A DNA stretch of 26,044 bases from Candidatus Nomurabacteria bacterium GW2011_GWF2_43_8 (GCA_001000035.1 LCGX01000010.1:22191-48234), one strand, 5' to 3'; positions 1 to 7,656 are shown, counted from the stretch's first letter. Made by a program: numbers and translations. Notes: a model not told the origin generated them from the sequence alone.

Positions 1-314
1 CACGGAGCCAACGGGTTATGGAGCCAATCGTGACTCCACAGAAGTCGGCTACTGGTTTTTTGGCCTGTGCCGCTTCTCGCGAACCCCTTGGCACGCTTGA
101 AGCAAGACTCGTTCCGAGGTTCCGAAGACACTCCTCCAAGTGTCCGCGAAACACTTCGTTTCTTTCTTCGTTCACAAGAATCCTCCTTTCGTTTTCGAAG
201 ATCAGTTCCAACCAACATGGCCAATCCACGTTGGCCACTTTATACTAACATGTATAATTTATTCTGTCAATTATTCGGACGTTACCCAAATTATGCCGAG
301 GACACAAAAAAAAG
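1..314. other. Gene-free stretch with two small hairpins
   Basis: No open frame here looks like a protein: frames on both strands are short and lack a start context, and the plus-strand ones read as low-complexity Ser/Arg/Phe peptides. Two short inverted repeats are visible. GACACT/AGTGTC (127-132 and 139-144) has a 6-nt loop. GGCCAA/TTGGCC (219-224 and 231-236) also has a 6-nt loop and could be the terminator hairpin of something entering from the left on the plus strand, although only a weak T-rich stretch follows. Repeated CTTCG/TTCG words occur between 130 and 205. I recognise no known RNA family. The left window edge may cut a feature. Confidence 0.5.
300..314 (-). terminator. Possible terminator T-tract after the glutaredoxin gene
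   Basis: On the minus strand, nine consecutive T follow the TAA stop (315-317) almost directly. A short stem, AATTG-GCG-CAATT, lies just upstream within the last codons. The stem is weak and separated from the T-run by about a dozen bases, so this is only a plausible intrinsic terminator. Confidence 0.35.
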
Positions 315-548
315 TTAGAGACCCAATAATTGCGCCAATTGGGGCTTGTCGAAGCCGACGATCAATTTACCATCAATGATTATGACCGGCACGCCCATCT
401 GTTGGCTTTTTTCAATCATTTCTTTCCTTTTTTCCAGATTAGTGGCAACATCGTATTCCGTGTAAGCCACATTATTCGCCTTAAAAAACTCTTTGGCCAT
501 GTGGCAGAAATGGCAGGTCGGGGTTGAATAAATCGTTACGTTCTTCAT
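315..548 (-). CDS. Glutaredoxin-like thiol-disulfide protein
   Basis: A 77-aa protein with the thioredoxin fold of the glutaredoxin/NrdH group. A beta strand (VTIYS) is followed by the active site C12-H-F-C15, a middle helix, the cis-proline segment GVPVIII near residue 53, and a C-terminal GFDK-QLAQLL helix. It should act in the cytoplasm, exchanging electrons with protein thiols, for example ribonucleotide reductase or a peroxiredoxin; the partner cannot be read from here. I chose ATG 548 over the in-frame ATG at 623. The 25 extra N-terminal residues do not match the fold, and the only good promoter (-10 at 601-606) lies inside that extension. There is no clear Shine-Dalgarno. It is transcribed alone, diverging from tRNA-Gly. 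Confidence 0.85.
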   Translation of the reverse strand: MKNVTIYSTPTCHFCHMAKEFFKANNVAYTEYDVATNLEKRKEMIEKSQQMGVPVIIIDGKLIVGFDKPQLAQLLGL

Positions 549-600
549 AAATGAAACATAAGTTCGCCCGGGGCGGATAAAATTATTTTCTAATATCTCT

Positions 601-609
601 ATTATAGCA
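601..609 (-). promoter_or_regulatory. Extended -10 promoter of the glutaredoxin gene
   Basis: The minus strand reads TGCTATAAT here, a perfect -10 hexamer (601-606) with the TGn extension. No good -35 is visible at 16-18 bp. Transcription would start near 594, giving a leader of about 46 nt. It overlaps the back of the tRNA promoter on the other strand. Confidence 0.6.
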
Positions 610-612
610 TAC

Positions 613-641
613 TTGTCAAGCAAATTAAATAAGGGTATATT
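613..641 (+). promoter_or_regulatory. Promoter of tRNA-Gly
   Basis: TTGTCA (613-618), a 17-bp spacer, then TATATT (636-641). The predicted start at about 648 is only 2 nt before the first base of the mature tRNA, so the precursor would have almost no 5' leader. Confidence 0.65.
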
Positions 642-649
642 TTAGATAA

Positions 650-720
650 GCGGTCGTAGTTTAGTGGTAGAACTGGTGCTTCCCAAGCATCGGGCGCGAG
701 TCCGATTCTCGCCGGCCGCA
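650..720 (+). tRNA. tRNA-Gly (anticodon CCC)
   Basis: A complete 71-nt cloverleaf. The acceptor stem is GCGGTCG with CGGCCGC (one T-G pair), discriminator A at 720. The D stem is GTTT/GAAC with loop AGTGGTA. The anticodon stem is GGTGC/GCATC with loop TTCCCAA, giving anticodon CCC, which reads GGG. The variable region is 4 nt and the T stem is GCGAG/CTCGC. CCA is not encoded. The T loop reads TCCGATT, with C where the almost universal T55 (pseudouridine) should be. It ends 6 bp from the stop of the convergent phosphatase gene, and the T-run at 724-728 may help end its transcription. Confidence 0.93.
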
Positions 721-726
721 CAATTT

Positions 727-1629
727 TTAGCCAACTTTAAACCCTCTTTTCACTTGACCTTTTTCCTCGGAGCTTCTGTCTTTTTTGGGATATAGCTTAA
801 CATTAGTGACAACTTCTTGCCCCGCAAGAAGTTTGGATTGTGGAACAATCTCCAGAATTTGACCTTTTTCCTGAGTTAATGTGCCTTCGGGCATGGTTTC
901 TCTTATAAAAAGACATGTGGTTTCTTCATGAGCGAGCACAACTATTCTTATTCTCGATTTCTTTTCCTTCTTTAATCTTTCTAGTGATTTAGGACTAAGC
1001 CAACTGTAAATATTATTCATATGCCGCAAAAATCTTTGGAAGTCTGAGTTTTCAGTTTCATTCATTCTTTTATCCACATCTTCTTTTTTTATACCCAGGA
1101 TATCAAGAGCGCTCTTAAAACCCTCTCTCCACCCTTTTTCTATGTAATCTCGGATTACTTTTCTCGTTTTTTCTGTGTCGCCAAAATCTCTTTTTAAAGT
1201 TCTTTCAAAAAAAGAGGAATGTTGGTTTATGGCTTTGAAAAATTTTGGTTTTCGTTCATCATTTAAAATAGTAACACCTTTTTCTCTCAGTATTCTCTCC
1301 AAAACTAAGGATGAAGAATGAGTTCTCCAGGCGGGAGAGGACACTATCATAACAGCTTCTTTCTCTATGTCTATCAAGTCAGTAAGTTGGCTAGCAGATT
1401 CTTCTATGCTTGCGATTCCCTCATCATCCAAATCCAAATGTTCTGAATCGAGCTTGAAATCAGGACTACTTGTATCAAGGATGGAAGCTTCATGAAATCC
1501 TGCTTGATTTTGTTTGCGTTCGGTCTCCCCATGCCTGATTATATCAATAATCGGAACATTAGGCGCTTGCTCGAACTTATCGCTTTTAGATTCTTCGACT
1601 TTGGAAATTGGGTATCTAGTCTTTTCCAT
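727..1629 (-). CDS. Histidine phosphatase superfamily protein (phosphoglycerate-mutase-like)
   Basis: A 300-aa protein with the histidine phosphatase signature. IIRHGETE carries the phosphate-accepting H33, and SSPAWRTHSS (97-106) holds the conserved arginine R102. VLAHEETT holds the second catalytic histidine, H234, in a version of the usual HG box where Gly is replaced by Glu. A charged tail of about 30 residues follows the core. The family removes phosphate from sugars, nucleotides or proteins, or interconverts phosphoglycerates; the substrate cannot be told here. It is the last gene of the 7507-727 operon, 8 nt after ppsA. The context makes a role around 2-/3-phosphoglycerate attractive, but the long insertions between motifs argue against a plain cofactor-dependent mutase. 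Confidence 0.78.
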   Translation of the reverse strand: MEKTRYPISKVEESKSDKFEQAPNVPIIDIIRHGETERKQNQAGFHEASILDTSSPDFKLDSEHLDLDDEGIASIEESASQLTDLIDIEKEAVMIVSSPAWRTHSSSLVLERILREKGVTILNDERKPKFFKAINQHSSFFERTLKRDFGDTEKTRKVIRDYIEKGWREGFKSALDILGIKKEDVDKRMNETENSDFQRFLRHMNNIYSWLSPKSLERLKKEKKSRIRIVVLAHEETTCLFIRETMPEGTLTQEKGQILEIVPQSKLLAGQEVVTNVKLYPKKDRSSEEKGQVKRGFKVG

Positions 1630-1637
1630 GAAATGTT

Positions 1638-4016
1638 TTAATTACTTTTCCACTCTCCCCTAGCGCCATGCGACATACTTTCTATTCCTTCATCCACCAG
1701 AAATTGCGCGAATTCGGGATAATCGGATGGGGCCTGCCCGCAGATGCCGATATACTTTCCTTTTTCTTTGCATTTATGAATGATTTCGGCCACTAGTTTT
1801 TTGACCGAAGGATTATTTTCGTTGGCAATATGAGTCACGATGCCCGAATCACGGTCGAGCCCGAGTGTGAGCTGGGTCAAATCGTTAGACCCGATGGACA
1901 TACCGTCGAAAATTTCCAAGAACTCATCAGCGAGCAAAATATTGGAAGGGATTTCGCACATGACATAAACTTTCAAAGTCGAATCGAGGGCGCGGTCCAA
2001 TCCGTTTTCTTTCATTGCTTCAATTACCTGTTTTCCTTCCTCCGGCGTCCGGCAAAACGGAATCATCGGAACCACATTTGAGAGACCCATATCTTCGCGC
2101 ACAATTTTCATCGCCTGGCACTCCAAGCCGAAAGCTGTTTTGAATCTTGGATCATAATAGCGGGATGCTCCGCGCCAGCCCAGCATCGGATTCTCCTCCT
2201 GTGGTTCATACAATTCTCCACCCAAAAGCGTGCGGTACTCGTTAGTTTTGAAATCGGAAAAACGGATAATGACCGGATGCGGATAAAAAGTGGCGCCGAT
2301 TTTCGCGATGCCCATCGCCAGCTCATCCACGTAAAACTGCGCCTTGTCTTTATATAGGGGCGTCAAGGCGTCGATCTCCTTGAGTAATTTATTAATGTAG
2401 GGCGTTTTTTTCCCTTCCCTTAGTTTTTTATAATCAAGCAGCGCGTTCGGGTGAAAACGGACGTGCGAGGCGATGATAAACTCCAAGCGCCCCAAGCCGA
2501 CACCTTTGGCGGGGAGATTATGACTCTTGAATGCTTCGTCCGGCGAGCCGATATTAACCATAATTTTTGTCCCTATCTCTGGTATTTTGTCCAACCGGTA
2601 TTCTTTCGTATCAAACGCAATAATACCTTCATAAACATTGCCCACTTGGCCCCCGGAAGCGTCCACAGTGACTTCCTGCCCGTTTTTAAGGGCTTTGGTG
2701 GCATTATTCGAGCCCACAATGCAGGGGATGCCGAGCTCACGGGAAACGATGGCCGCGTGGGATGTACGCCCGCCCTTGTCCGTCACGATGGCGCTAGCGA
2801 TTTTCATGATCGGCTCCCAGTCCGGATCGGTAATCTCGGTCACCAGCACTTCCCCTTTTTTAAATAAAGAAATATTTTTGGCGCTGCGCAGAACTCGGAC
2901 TTTGCCGGCGCCGATTTTGGAACCGACGGCAATGCCGGAGACCAACACTTTACCCGCCTTTTTCAATTTATATTCCTTAAAAATATTTTTGTCTTCTCCT
3001 GAAACAACCGTCTCCGGGCGCGCCTGCACGATAAAAAGCTCCCCGGTCTTGCCGTCTTTGGCCCATTCGATATCCATTGGCTGATAGTGGCCGTGCTTTT
3101 TGGAAAAATATTTTTCTATTTGCAAACACCATTTCGCGAGCTGGACCGTCTCTTCCTTGCTAATAGAAAACTTCTGCTGGTCTCCCGATGAAACTTTCTC
3201 CTGCCGGGTCCCGTCCTTGGCATAAATAAGCTTAATATTTTTTTTGCCCAAATTCCGGCTGATAATAGAATTCTTGGCGCCATTCTCCAAACTCGGTTTG
3301 AAAATGATAAATTCGTCGGGAATGACTTTTCCCTGCACGATAAATTCGCCGAGGCCGTATATGGAGTTAACTATGATAACTTTATCAAAACCGGTTTCCG
3401 TATCAATCGTGAAAGCCACACCCGAGGAGGCCACATCGGAGCGCACCATGCGCTGGATGCCGACTGAAAGAGCCGCGTCCAGATGGGAAAATCCCTTGTC
3501 GGCGCGGTAAGAAATCGCCCGGTCGGTAAAAAGCGAGGCGATGCATTTTTTCGTCGCGATTAAAACATTTTCAATTCCATGAATATTCAAATAAGTTTCT
3601 TGCTGTCCGGCAAAAGAAGCGCCGGGGAGGTCTTCGGCCGTGGCCGAAGAACGCACCGCCACATCTTCATCTTTTCCGTATTTTTTTTCCATTTCAGCGT
3701 AAGATCCCGCGATAACATTTTTCAAATCTCCCGGCAATTCGGCTCGCAGAATAGCTTCGCGGACTTTTTTTCCGCGTGTTTGCAAATTTTTTATACTTTT
3801 TGTGTCCAAGTCGGAAAGAATTCCCTTAATCTGATCATCCAGTCCGGTTTCTTTAAAAAAATGGCGATAAGCTTCGGCCGTCAAGGCAAAACCATCCGGC
3901 ACATTCACGCCGAGCGGTACAAGATTTGAATACATCTCACCCAAAGCGGCATTCTTTCCGCCCACTGAAGAAACATCGCCGATTCCAACCTCGCTGTACC
4001 ATTTTATAAAATCCAT
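1638..4016 (-). CDS. ppsA: Phosphoenolpyruvate synthase
   Basis: A 792-aa protein with the usual PEP synthase length and domain order. The N-terminal ATP-grasp/pyruvate-phosphate-dikinase domain (about 1-340) has SVGGKNAALGEM and the RSSATAEDLPGASFAGQ loop. The swivelling phosphohistidine domain (about 360-470) has GGRTSHAAI with catalytic H420. The C-terminal TIM-barrel PEP/pyruvate domain (about 480-792) has RFSDFKTNEY, GSNDLTQL and the catalytic cysteine motif GICGQAPSDYP. It interconverts pyruvate + ATP with PEP + AMP + phosphate. In organisms lacking pyruvate kinase it may run towards pyruvate. The start codon lies 2 nt after the enolase stop, so the genes are surely co-transcribed; no Shine-Dalgarno is visible. 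Confidence 0.95.
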   Translation of the reverse strand: MDFIKWYSEVGIGDVSSVGGKNAALGEMYSNLVPLGVNVPDGFALTAEAYRHFFKETGLDDQIKGILSDLDTKSIKNLQTRGKKVREAILRAELPGDLKNVIAGSYAEMEKKYGKDEDVAVRSSATAEDLPGASFAGQQETYLNIHGIENVLIATKKCIASLFTDRAISYRADKGFSHLDAALSVGIQRMVRSDVASSGVAFTIDTETGFDKVIIVNSIYGLGEFIVQGKVIPDEFIIFKPSLENGAKNSIISRNLGKKNIKLIYAKDGTRQEKVSSGDQQKFSISKEETVQLAKWCLQIEKYFSKKHGHYQPMDIEWAKDGKTGELFIVQARPETVVSGEDKNIFKEYKLKKAGKVLVSGIAVGSKIGAGKVRVLRSAKNISLFKKGEVLVTEITDPDWEPIMKIASAIVTDKGGRTSHAAIVSRELGIPCIVGSNNATKALKNGQEVTVDASGGQVGNVYEGIIAFDTKEYRLDKIPEIGTKIMVNIGSPDEAFKSHNLPAKGVGLGRLEFIIASHVRFHPNALLDYKKLREGKKTPYINKLLKEIDALTPLYKDKAQFYVDELAMGIAKIGATFYPHPVIIRFSDFKTNEYRTLLGGELYEPQEENPMLGWRGASRYYDPRFKTAFGLECQAMKIVREDMGLSNVVPMIPFCRTPEEGKQVIEAMKENGLDRALDSTLKVYVMCEIPSNILLADEFLEIFDGMSIGSNDLTQLTLGLDRDSGIVTHIANENNPSVKKLVAEIIHKCKEKGKYIGICGQAPSDYPEFAQFLVDEGIESMSHGARGEWKSN

Positions 4017-4018
4017 TT

Positions 4019-5242
4019 TTATGTTTTGCTTATCTCTATTAATCTCTTGTATTTTACCATTCTTTCGGGCTTTTGGGGAGAACCGGCCTTCAGTCCGAAA
4101 CAGCCGAAGGCAAAAGCCAAGTCGGCGATAAAGTCGTCGTCGGTCTCCTCGCCCCGGTGGCTAACAATTAATTCTATGTCATTCTCCCTGGCCAATTTCA
4201 TCGTTTCCAAAGTTTCAGTTAAGGTACCTATCTGATTGGGTTTGATAATCATCGCGTTAATACTCTCTTTTTCTATCGCTTTTTTGAGAAGTTTCGAATT
4301 CGAAACAGTCAAATCATCTCCGACTATCAAAAGATCGGAATTTTTTTTCTTCAATTCAGCGAAGCTTTCAAAATCTTCCTCATGAAACGGATCCTCGATG
4401 GAAAAAATATCAAATTCAGCAGTCAAAGATTCGTAAAGACCCATTAATTCTTCTTTGGAAACATTTTTGCCGGCAATTTTGTAGTTTCCTTTTTCGTAAA
4501 AAGAGGAAGCCGCGACATCCAGCGCCAATTTGACTTTCTTTTCCAAATTATTTTTTTTAATAGCCTCAGTCAGAAAAACCAAGGGAGCGCGAATATCCGA
4601 TGTCTTCAGGGCAAACCCCCCCTCGTCACCCAAAATAATAGATTCTTCCCCGAGTTTTTCCAAAATCATTTCTCGCAGAGAATCCTGAATTTTTATTCCG
4701 ATATGCACGGCTTCCGGAATATTATTTGTGTCGGGAACCACTAAAAACTCTTGAAAAGCCAAGATATTGCTAGTATGTTTTCCGCCCTCCAATAAATTCA
4801 TAAAAAGACGCGGAAATTGGCGAGAGGGTTTTCCCCGCTGCTCCGAGCGGGGAAAAATTTCCGCCAGCGTTCGGAGATATTCAAAAACTTCGATTCTTTT
4901 GATTTTAGCAGCAGCTTTGGCGCAGGCAACACTCACTCCGATCATGGCGTTGCCACCCAGCTTGTCTTTATTGTTTGTCCCGTCTAACTTAAGCATAATC
5001 TTATCTATCGTCCTCTGGTCGGCGACGTCCTGCCCCAACAGAGCGGGCGCGATAATATTTTCTACATTTTCAATCCCCTTCTCGATCGGCAAAACATGCG
5101 CCTCATGCACGCCGATGGAGGCTCCGGAGGGAACCGCAAAGCTCCCGGACGCTCCGCCAGCCCGGACCGTTACCCGGATAGTCGCCTGCCCCTTTGAATT
5201 CTTTATCTCCTCCGCCTCAATTTTTGTGATTTTATTTTCCAT
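4019..5242 (-). CDS. eno: Enolase, divergent, with an insert
   Basis: 407 aa; converts 2-phosphoglycerate to PEP. Nearly all catalytic positions are present: VPSGAS loop (38-42), GGKH with H156, QEF with E165, GDEGG with E207, metal ligands D242 (ALDVAAS), E283 (SIEDPF) and D309 (VGDDL), K334 in IKPNQIG, H362-R363, and K385 in LKAGS. Oddities: the usual ILDSRGNPT start is NSKGQAT; the SHRSGET loop is SHRGEET, so the phosphate-contacting serine is Gly; and about 11 extra Arg/Ser/Pro residues at 130-141 are encoded by a DNA palindrome (4829-4856). The start overlaps the end of the glycerate kinase gene by 11 nt. It is probably active, but diverged. Confidence 0.92.
   Translation of the reverse strand: MENKITKIEAEEIKNSKGQATIRVTVRAGGASGSFAVPSGASIGVHEAHVLPIEKGIENVENIIAPALLGQDVADQRTIDKIMLKLDGTNNKDKLGGNAMIGVSVACAKAAAKIKRIEVFEYLRTLAEIFPRSEQRGKPSRQFPRLFMNLLEGGKHTSNILAFQEFLVVPDTNNIPEAVHIGIKIQDSLREMILEKLGEESIILGDEGGFALKTSDIRAPLVFLTEAIKKNNLEKKVKLALDVAASSFYEKGNYKIAGKNVSKEELMGLYESLTAEFDIFSIEDPFHEEDFESFAELKKKNSDLLIVGDDLTVSNSKLLKKAIEKESINAMIIKPNQIGTLTETLETMKLARENDIELIVSHRGEETDDDFIADLAFAFGCFGLKAGSPQKPERMVKYKRLIEISKT
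4829..4856. repeat. Inverted repeat inside the enolase gene
   Basis: TTTTCCCCGCT at 4829-4839 pairs with AGCGGGGAAAA at 4846-4856, an 11-bp perfect stem with a 6-nt loop. Outer bases GGAAAT (4812-4817) and ATTTCC (4857-4862) can extend it after an unpaired stretch. It encodes the extra residues 130-139 of enolase, so it looks like a small palindromic element inserted in frame. Confidence 0.75.
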
Positions 5243-6497
5243 TTTTTGTCAAAAGAATCATTAAATCCGAGACGTTGGCGCCGGTGGAACCGGTGATTAT
5301 TAAATCGCCGGTATTTTGGAAAAAAGTATAAGAATCAAAATCAGCCATATATTTATCGGCCCGCAAACCAAGCTTGTCCGCCTTTTCTTTGGTATTTTTA
5401 TCCACCAGCGCTCCGGCCGCGTCGCTGTTGTCCATTCCGTCAGACGCGAACGATACAAAAACTGAGTTTTCGCTGGGTAACCCGCTTTGCAACGCGGTAA
5501 TCCCGACATGCAGATTTCTTCCGCCTTTGCCTCCGCCTTGAGGTACTGAAACGGAAGGCTCGCCTCCGACTAAAATGACGGAGTTTTCTTTAAATTTGGA
5601 AAATATTTTCCGCACTGCTTCCCCGACTTCGGTATACAAATCCGTAGAGATTATTTTCGCTTTGAGCCCCAGATTTTTCGCTTTCTCCCGCATCGCCTGG
5701 AGAGCCGTCCGATTGGATACCAGGACAAAATTATGCACTTTTTTAAAATATTTTTTTTCCTTCGGAGTTTCCATCAATTTGAAATCGCCCAAATTATTTT
5801 CCCTGATTATTTTTTCCGCATCAGCCATGGTAGTGGTGTCCCGATAAGTCGGGCCGGAAGCGACGTTTTCAAAATTATCCCCGGGAATATCGGAAAAAAC
5901 GAGCCCAATAACAGTTGCCGGATAGGCCGCTTGCGCCAATCCTCCGCCTTTCAATAAGGATAAGTGCTTTCGGACGGTATTTATCTCGGCAATGGTTTTT
6001 CCGGATTTCAAAAAAGAATTGTACAACTGCTGCCCCTGCTCGCATTCGCTTTCTGGATAGCACAGAAGCGAGACCAGCACGATTACTAAATCTTTTTCCG
6101 TTGAATCTTTGACTATTTCATATATTTTTTCTCCCGCTTCCTGGTTGACCCGGCTCGGTATCGGATGCGCGCCGGCAAAAGTTTCAATAAAGTCGCAATC
6201 CGCTTTCTGCAGGCTGATAACGACGCCTTTTTCTATCCTAGAACCCAGAATTTTTTCCAACGCTGCCGCCGCGTCCGCCGAGGCCTTGCCGAAACCGACG
6301 ACTTTGATTTTTTCAAATTCAGCCAAATCAAACTTTTTTCCTTTCACGGATAAAATATTTTCATTGAGAGATATCGAGGAATTGACGACCTTTCCCGTAT
6401 TGATGGCATCCAATCCGGCTTCGATTAGTTGGAGCGCCAATATGCGATTCGGAGTCGTTGCCAGTTCGTCGTAATTTTTTATCTGGTGTCCTATCAT
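5232..6497 (-). CDS. Glycerate 2-kinase (MOFRL family) lacking its glycine-rich loop
   Basis: 421 aa. The family phosphorylates D-glycerate to 2-phosphoglycerate with ATP. Recognisable parts: VVGFGKAS with the conserved lysine K71, GAHPIPS (109-115), EINTVRKHLSLLKGGGLA (171-188), FSDIPGD (201-207), ASGPTYRDTTT, and a C-terminal MOFRL domain with GGGKGGRN, ASDGMDNSDAAGA and GSTGANVSDL. After DLVIVLVS the family normally has a GGGSALL loop; here S143 is followed directly by LLCYPESE. That is what an in-frame loss of five residues (15 nt) at 6068-6069 would leave. The rest is intact, so this may be a recently disabled or altered enzyme. It starts 2 nt after the dehydrogenase stop, with GGTGA as a possible ribosome site, and its product would feed enolase. 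Confidence 0.85.
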   Translation of the reverse strand: MIGHQIKNYDELATTPNRILALQLIEAGLDAINTGKVVNSSISLNENILSVKGKKFDLAEFEKIKVVGFGKASADAAAALEKILGSRIEKGVVISLQKADCDFIETFAGAHPIPSRVNQEAGEKIYEIVKDSTEKDLVIVLVSLLCYPESECEQGQQLYNSFLKSGKTIAEINTVRKHLSLLKGGGLAQAAYPATVIGLVFSDIPGDNFENVASGPTYRDTTTMADAEKIIRENNLGDFKLMETPKEKKYFKKVHNFVLVSNRTALQAMREKAKNLGLKAKIISTDLYTEVGEAVRKIFSKFKENSVILVGGEPSVSVPQGGGKGGRNLHVGITALQSGLPSENSVFVSFASDGMDNSDAAGALVDKNTKEKADKLGLRADKYMADFDSYTFFQNTGDLIITGSTGANVSDLMILLTKNGK

Positions 6498-6499
6498 GT

Positions 6500-7507
6500 T
6501 TATTTCACCAAGTTCCGAAACTGACCATCAATAAATCCTCTGATATTCTCTATTGTCGTCTTGATTATTTCCGCCTCGGCTTCTTTGGTATAAAAGCCGA
6601 TATGGGGAGTAATGATGACATTCGGCAGATCCATCAGCACGTGGTTTTCCGTCAAAATTTTGTAGTTAATGTCTTTCGGGTTACCCGCATTAAAAATTTC
6701 ATTCTCTGTTTTCAATTCCCTTTCTTCTTCCAGCACATCGAGCCCGGCGCCGCCGATAATACCTTCTTGCAGCCCCCAAATAAGCGCCTGGGTGTCAATT
6801 AAAGACCCTCGGGCAGTATTTATAAGCAAAACACCTTTTTTCATCTTGGCAATGACATCTTTGTTTATCATATGTCTATTTTCCTTCGTGAACGGAACAT
6901 GTAAAGAAATAACATCCGCTTCTTGGACGACTTCTTCAAAATTTTTATATTCAAAATTATTTATTTTGGCAAATTCCAAATCCGGATAAAGATCGCAGGC
7001 AACTACTTTCATATTAAAACCTCGGGCAATCTTGACGACATTTTTGCCGATGCGCCCGGTGCCGACCACGCCGATTGTTTTTTTATTCAAATCGAAACCT
7101 CGAAAAGAAGAGGAAAAATTAAAATTAGATGTCGCTCTGATATAGTTGTTCGCTTTCAAAATGTTTCGGGAAAGATTCAAAATGAGCCCAAAAGCGATTT
7201 CCGCGACGGTGTGGTCGCCATACGACGGCACATAGGAAACTTTTATCCCTTTCTCTGCGCAATATAGAAGATCAATATGCTCAAAACCGGTCGAGCGGGT
7301 GGCGATAAATTTCAGATTTGGCAGTTTGTCGATGATATTTTTGCTGATTACCGAATTAATGAAAACAGAGATAATTTCGGCATCTTTTGCTTTACGGACG
7401 GTATTTTCATCCAGTTTTTCGTCAAAAAATGAAACCTCAACGTCGCCAAGTAATTGTTTAATCACGCCCTTATCAACCGCCGGCGACTCAAAAAATGCTA
7501 TTTTCAT
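6500..7507 (-). CDS. D-2-hydroxyacid dehydrogenase (D-lactate or hydroxypyruvate reductase type)
   Basis: 335 aa from ATG 7507. An N-terminal substrate domain is followed by a Rossmann NAD domain with GVVGTGRIG (146-154) and D172 closing the nucleotide strand, which favours NAD(H). Catalytic residues are R233 in INTARGSLID, a glutamate in GLDVLEEE (260-262) and H302 in ITPHIGFYTKEA. The PH-GFYT ending resembles D-lactate dehydrogenases more than glycerate dehydrogenases, but hydroxypyruvate reductase is possible because glycerate kinase follows 2 nt downstream. An in-frame ATG at 7543 is rejected: it lies in the -35 region, and the -10 sits just before ATG 7507. The mRNA appears leaderless. 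It is the first gene of the five-gene operon. Confidence 0.88.
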   Translation of the reverse strand: MKIAFFESPAVDKGVIKQLLGDVEVSFFDEKLDENTVRKAKDAEIISVFINSVISKNIIDKLPNLKFIATRSTGFEHIDLLYCAEKGIKVSYVPSYGDHTVAEIAFGLILNLSRNILKANNYIRATSNFNFSSSFRGFDLNKKTIGVVGTGRIGKNVVKIARGFNMKVVACDLYPDLEFAKINNFEYKNFEEVVQEADVISLHVPFTKENRHMINKDVIAKMKKGVLLINTARGSLIDTQALIWGLQEGIIGGAGLDVLEEERELKTENEIFNAGNPKDINYKILTENHVLMDLPNVIITPHIGFYTKEAEAEIIKTTIENIRGFIDGQFRNLVK

Positions 7508-7513
7508 GCCCTT

Positions 7514-7543
7514 ATTATAGCAAAAAACGGAGAGTATAAACAA
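7514..7543 (-). promoter_or_regulatory. Leaderless promoter of the glycerate/PEP operon
   Basis: The minus strand has TTGTTT (7538-7543), an 18-bp spacer ending in TGC, and TATAAT (7514-7519). Only AAGGGC separates the -10 from ATG 7507, so the predicted +1 is the A of the start codon. Confidence 0.7.
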
Positions 7544-7570
7544 GTTGAAAGATTTTCAATATAAAATATA

Positions 7571-7600
7571 AAAAGAAAAGGCCGGCGGCGAGGCACGGCC
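7571..7600 (-). terminator. Terminator of the GC-rich small gene
   Basis: On the minus strand a GC-rich hairpin GGCCG...CGGCC (7580-7600, 11-nt loop) is followed by TTTTCTTTT (7571-7579), a good intrinsic terminator. A second perfect hairpin, GGGCAC-AAT-GTGCCC (7602-7616), lies just before it. Together they insulate the dehydrogenase promoter from the upstream small gene. Confidence 0.65.
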
Positions 7601-7656
7601 CGGGCACATTGTGCCCTGATGGTGCTCGGAGGCGACGAGCGACCTATGTCCTATGT

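Noticed and set aside
1..260. Three overlapping plus-strand frames (18-248, 67-318, 140-379) as genes
   Set aside because: They overlap one another in different frames, have no ribosome site or promoter spacing that favours one, are low in complexity, and the last two run into the antisense of the glutaredoxin gene.
5875..6063. Frameshift as the cause of the missing glycine loop in glycerate kinase
   Set aside because: The alternative minus frame reads ASVLSRKRM, which does not restore a GGGSALL loop, and the main frame keeps family sequence on both sides, so a clean in-frame deletion fits better.
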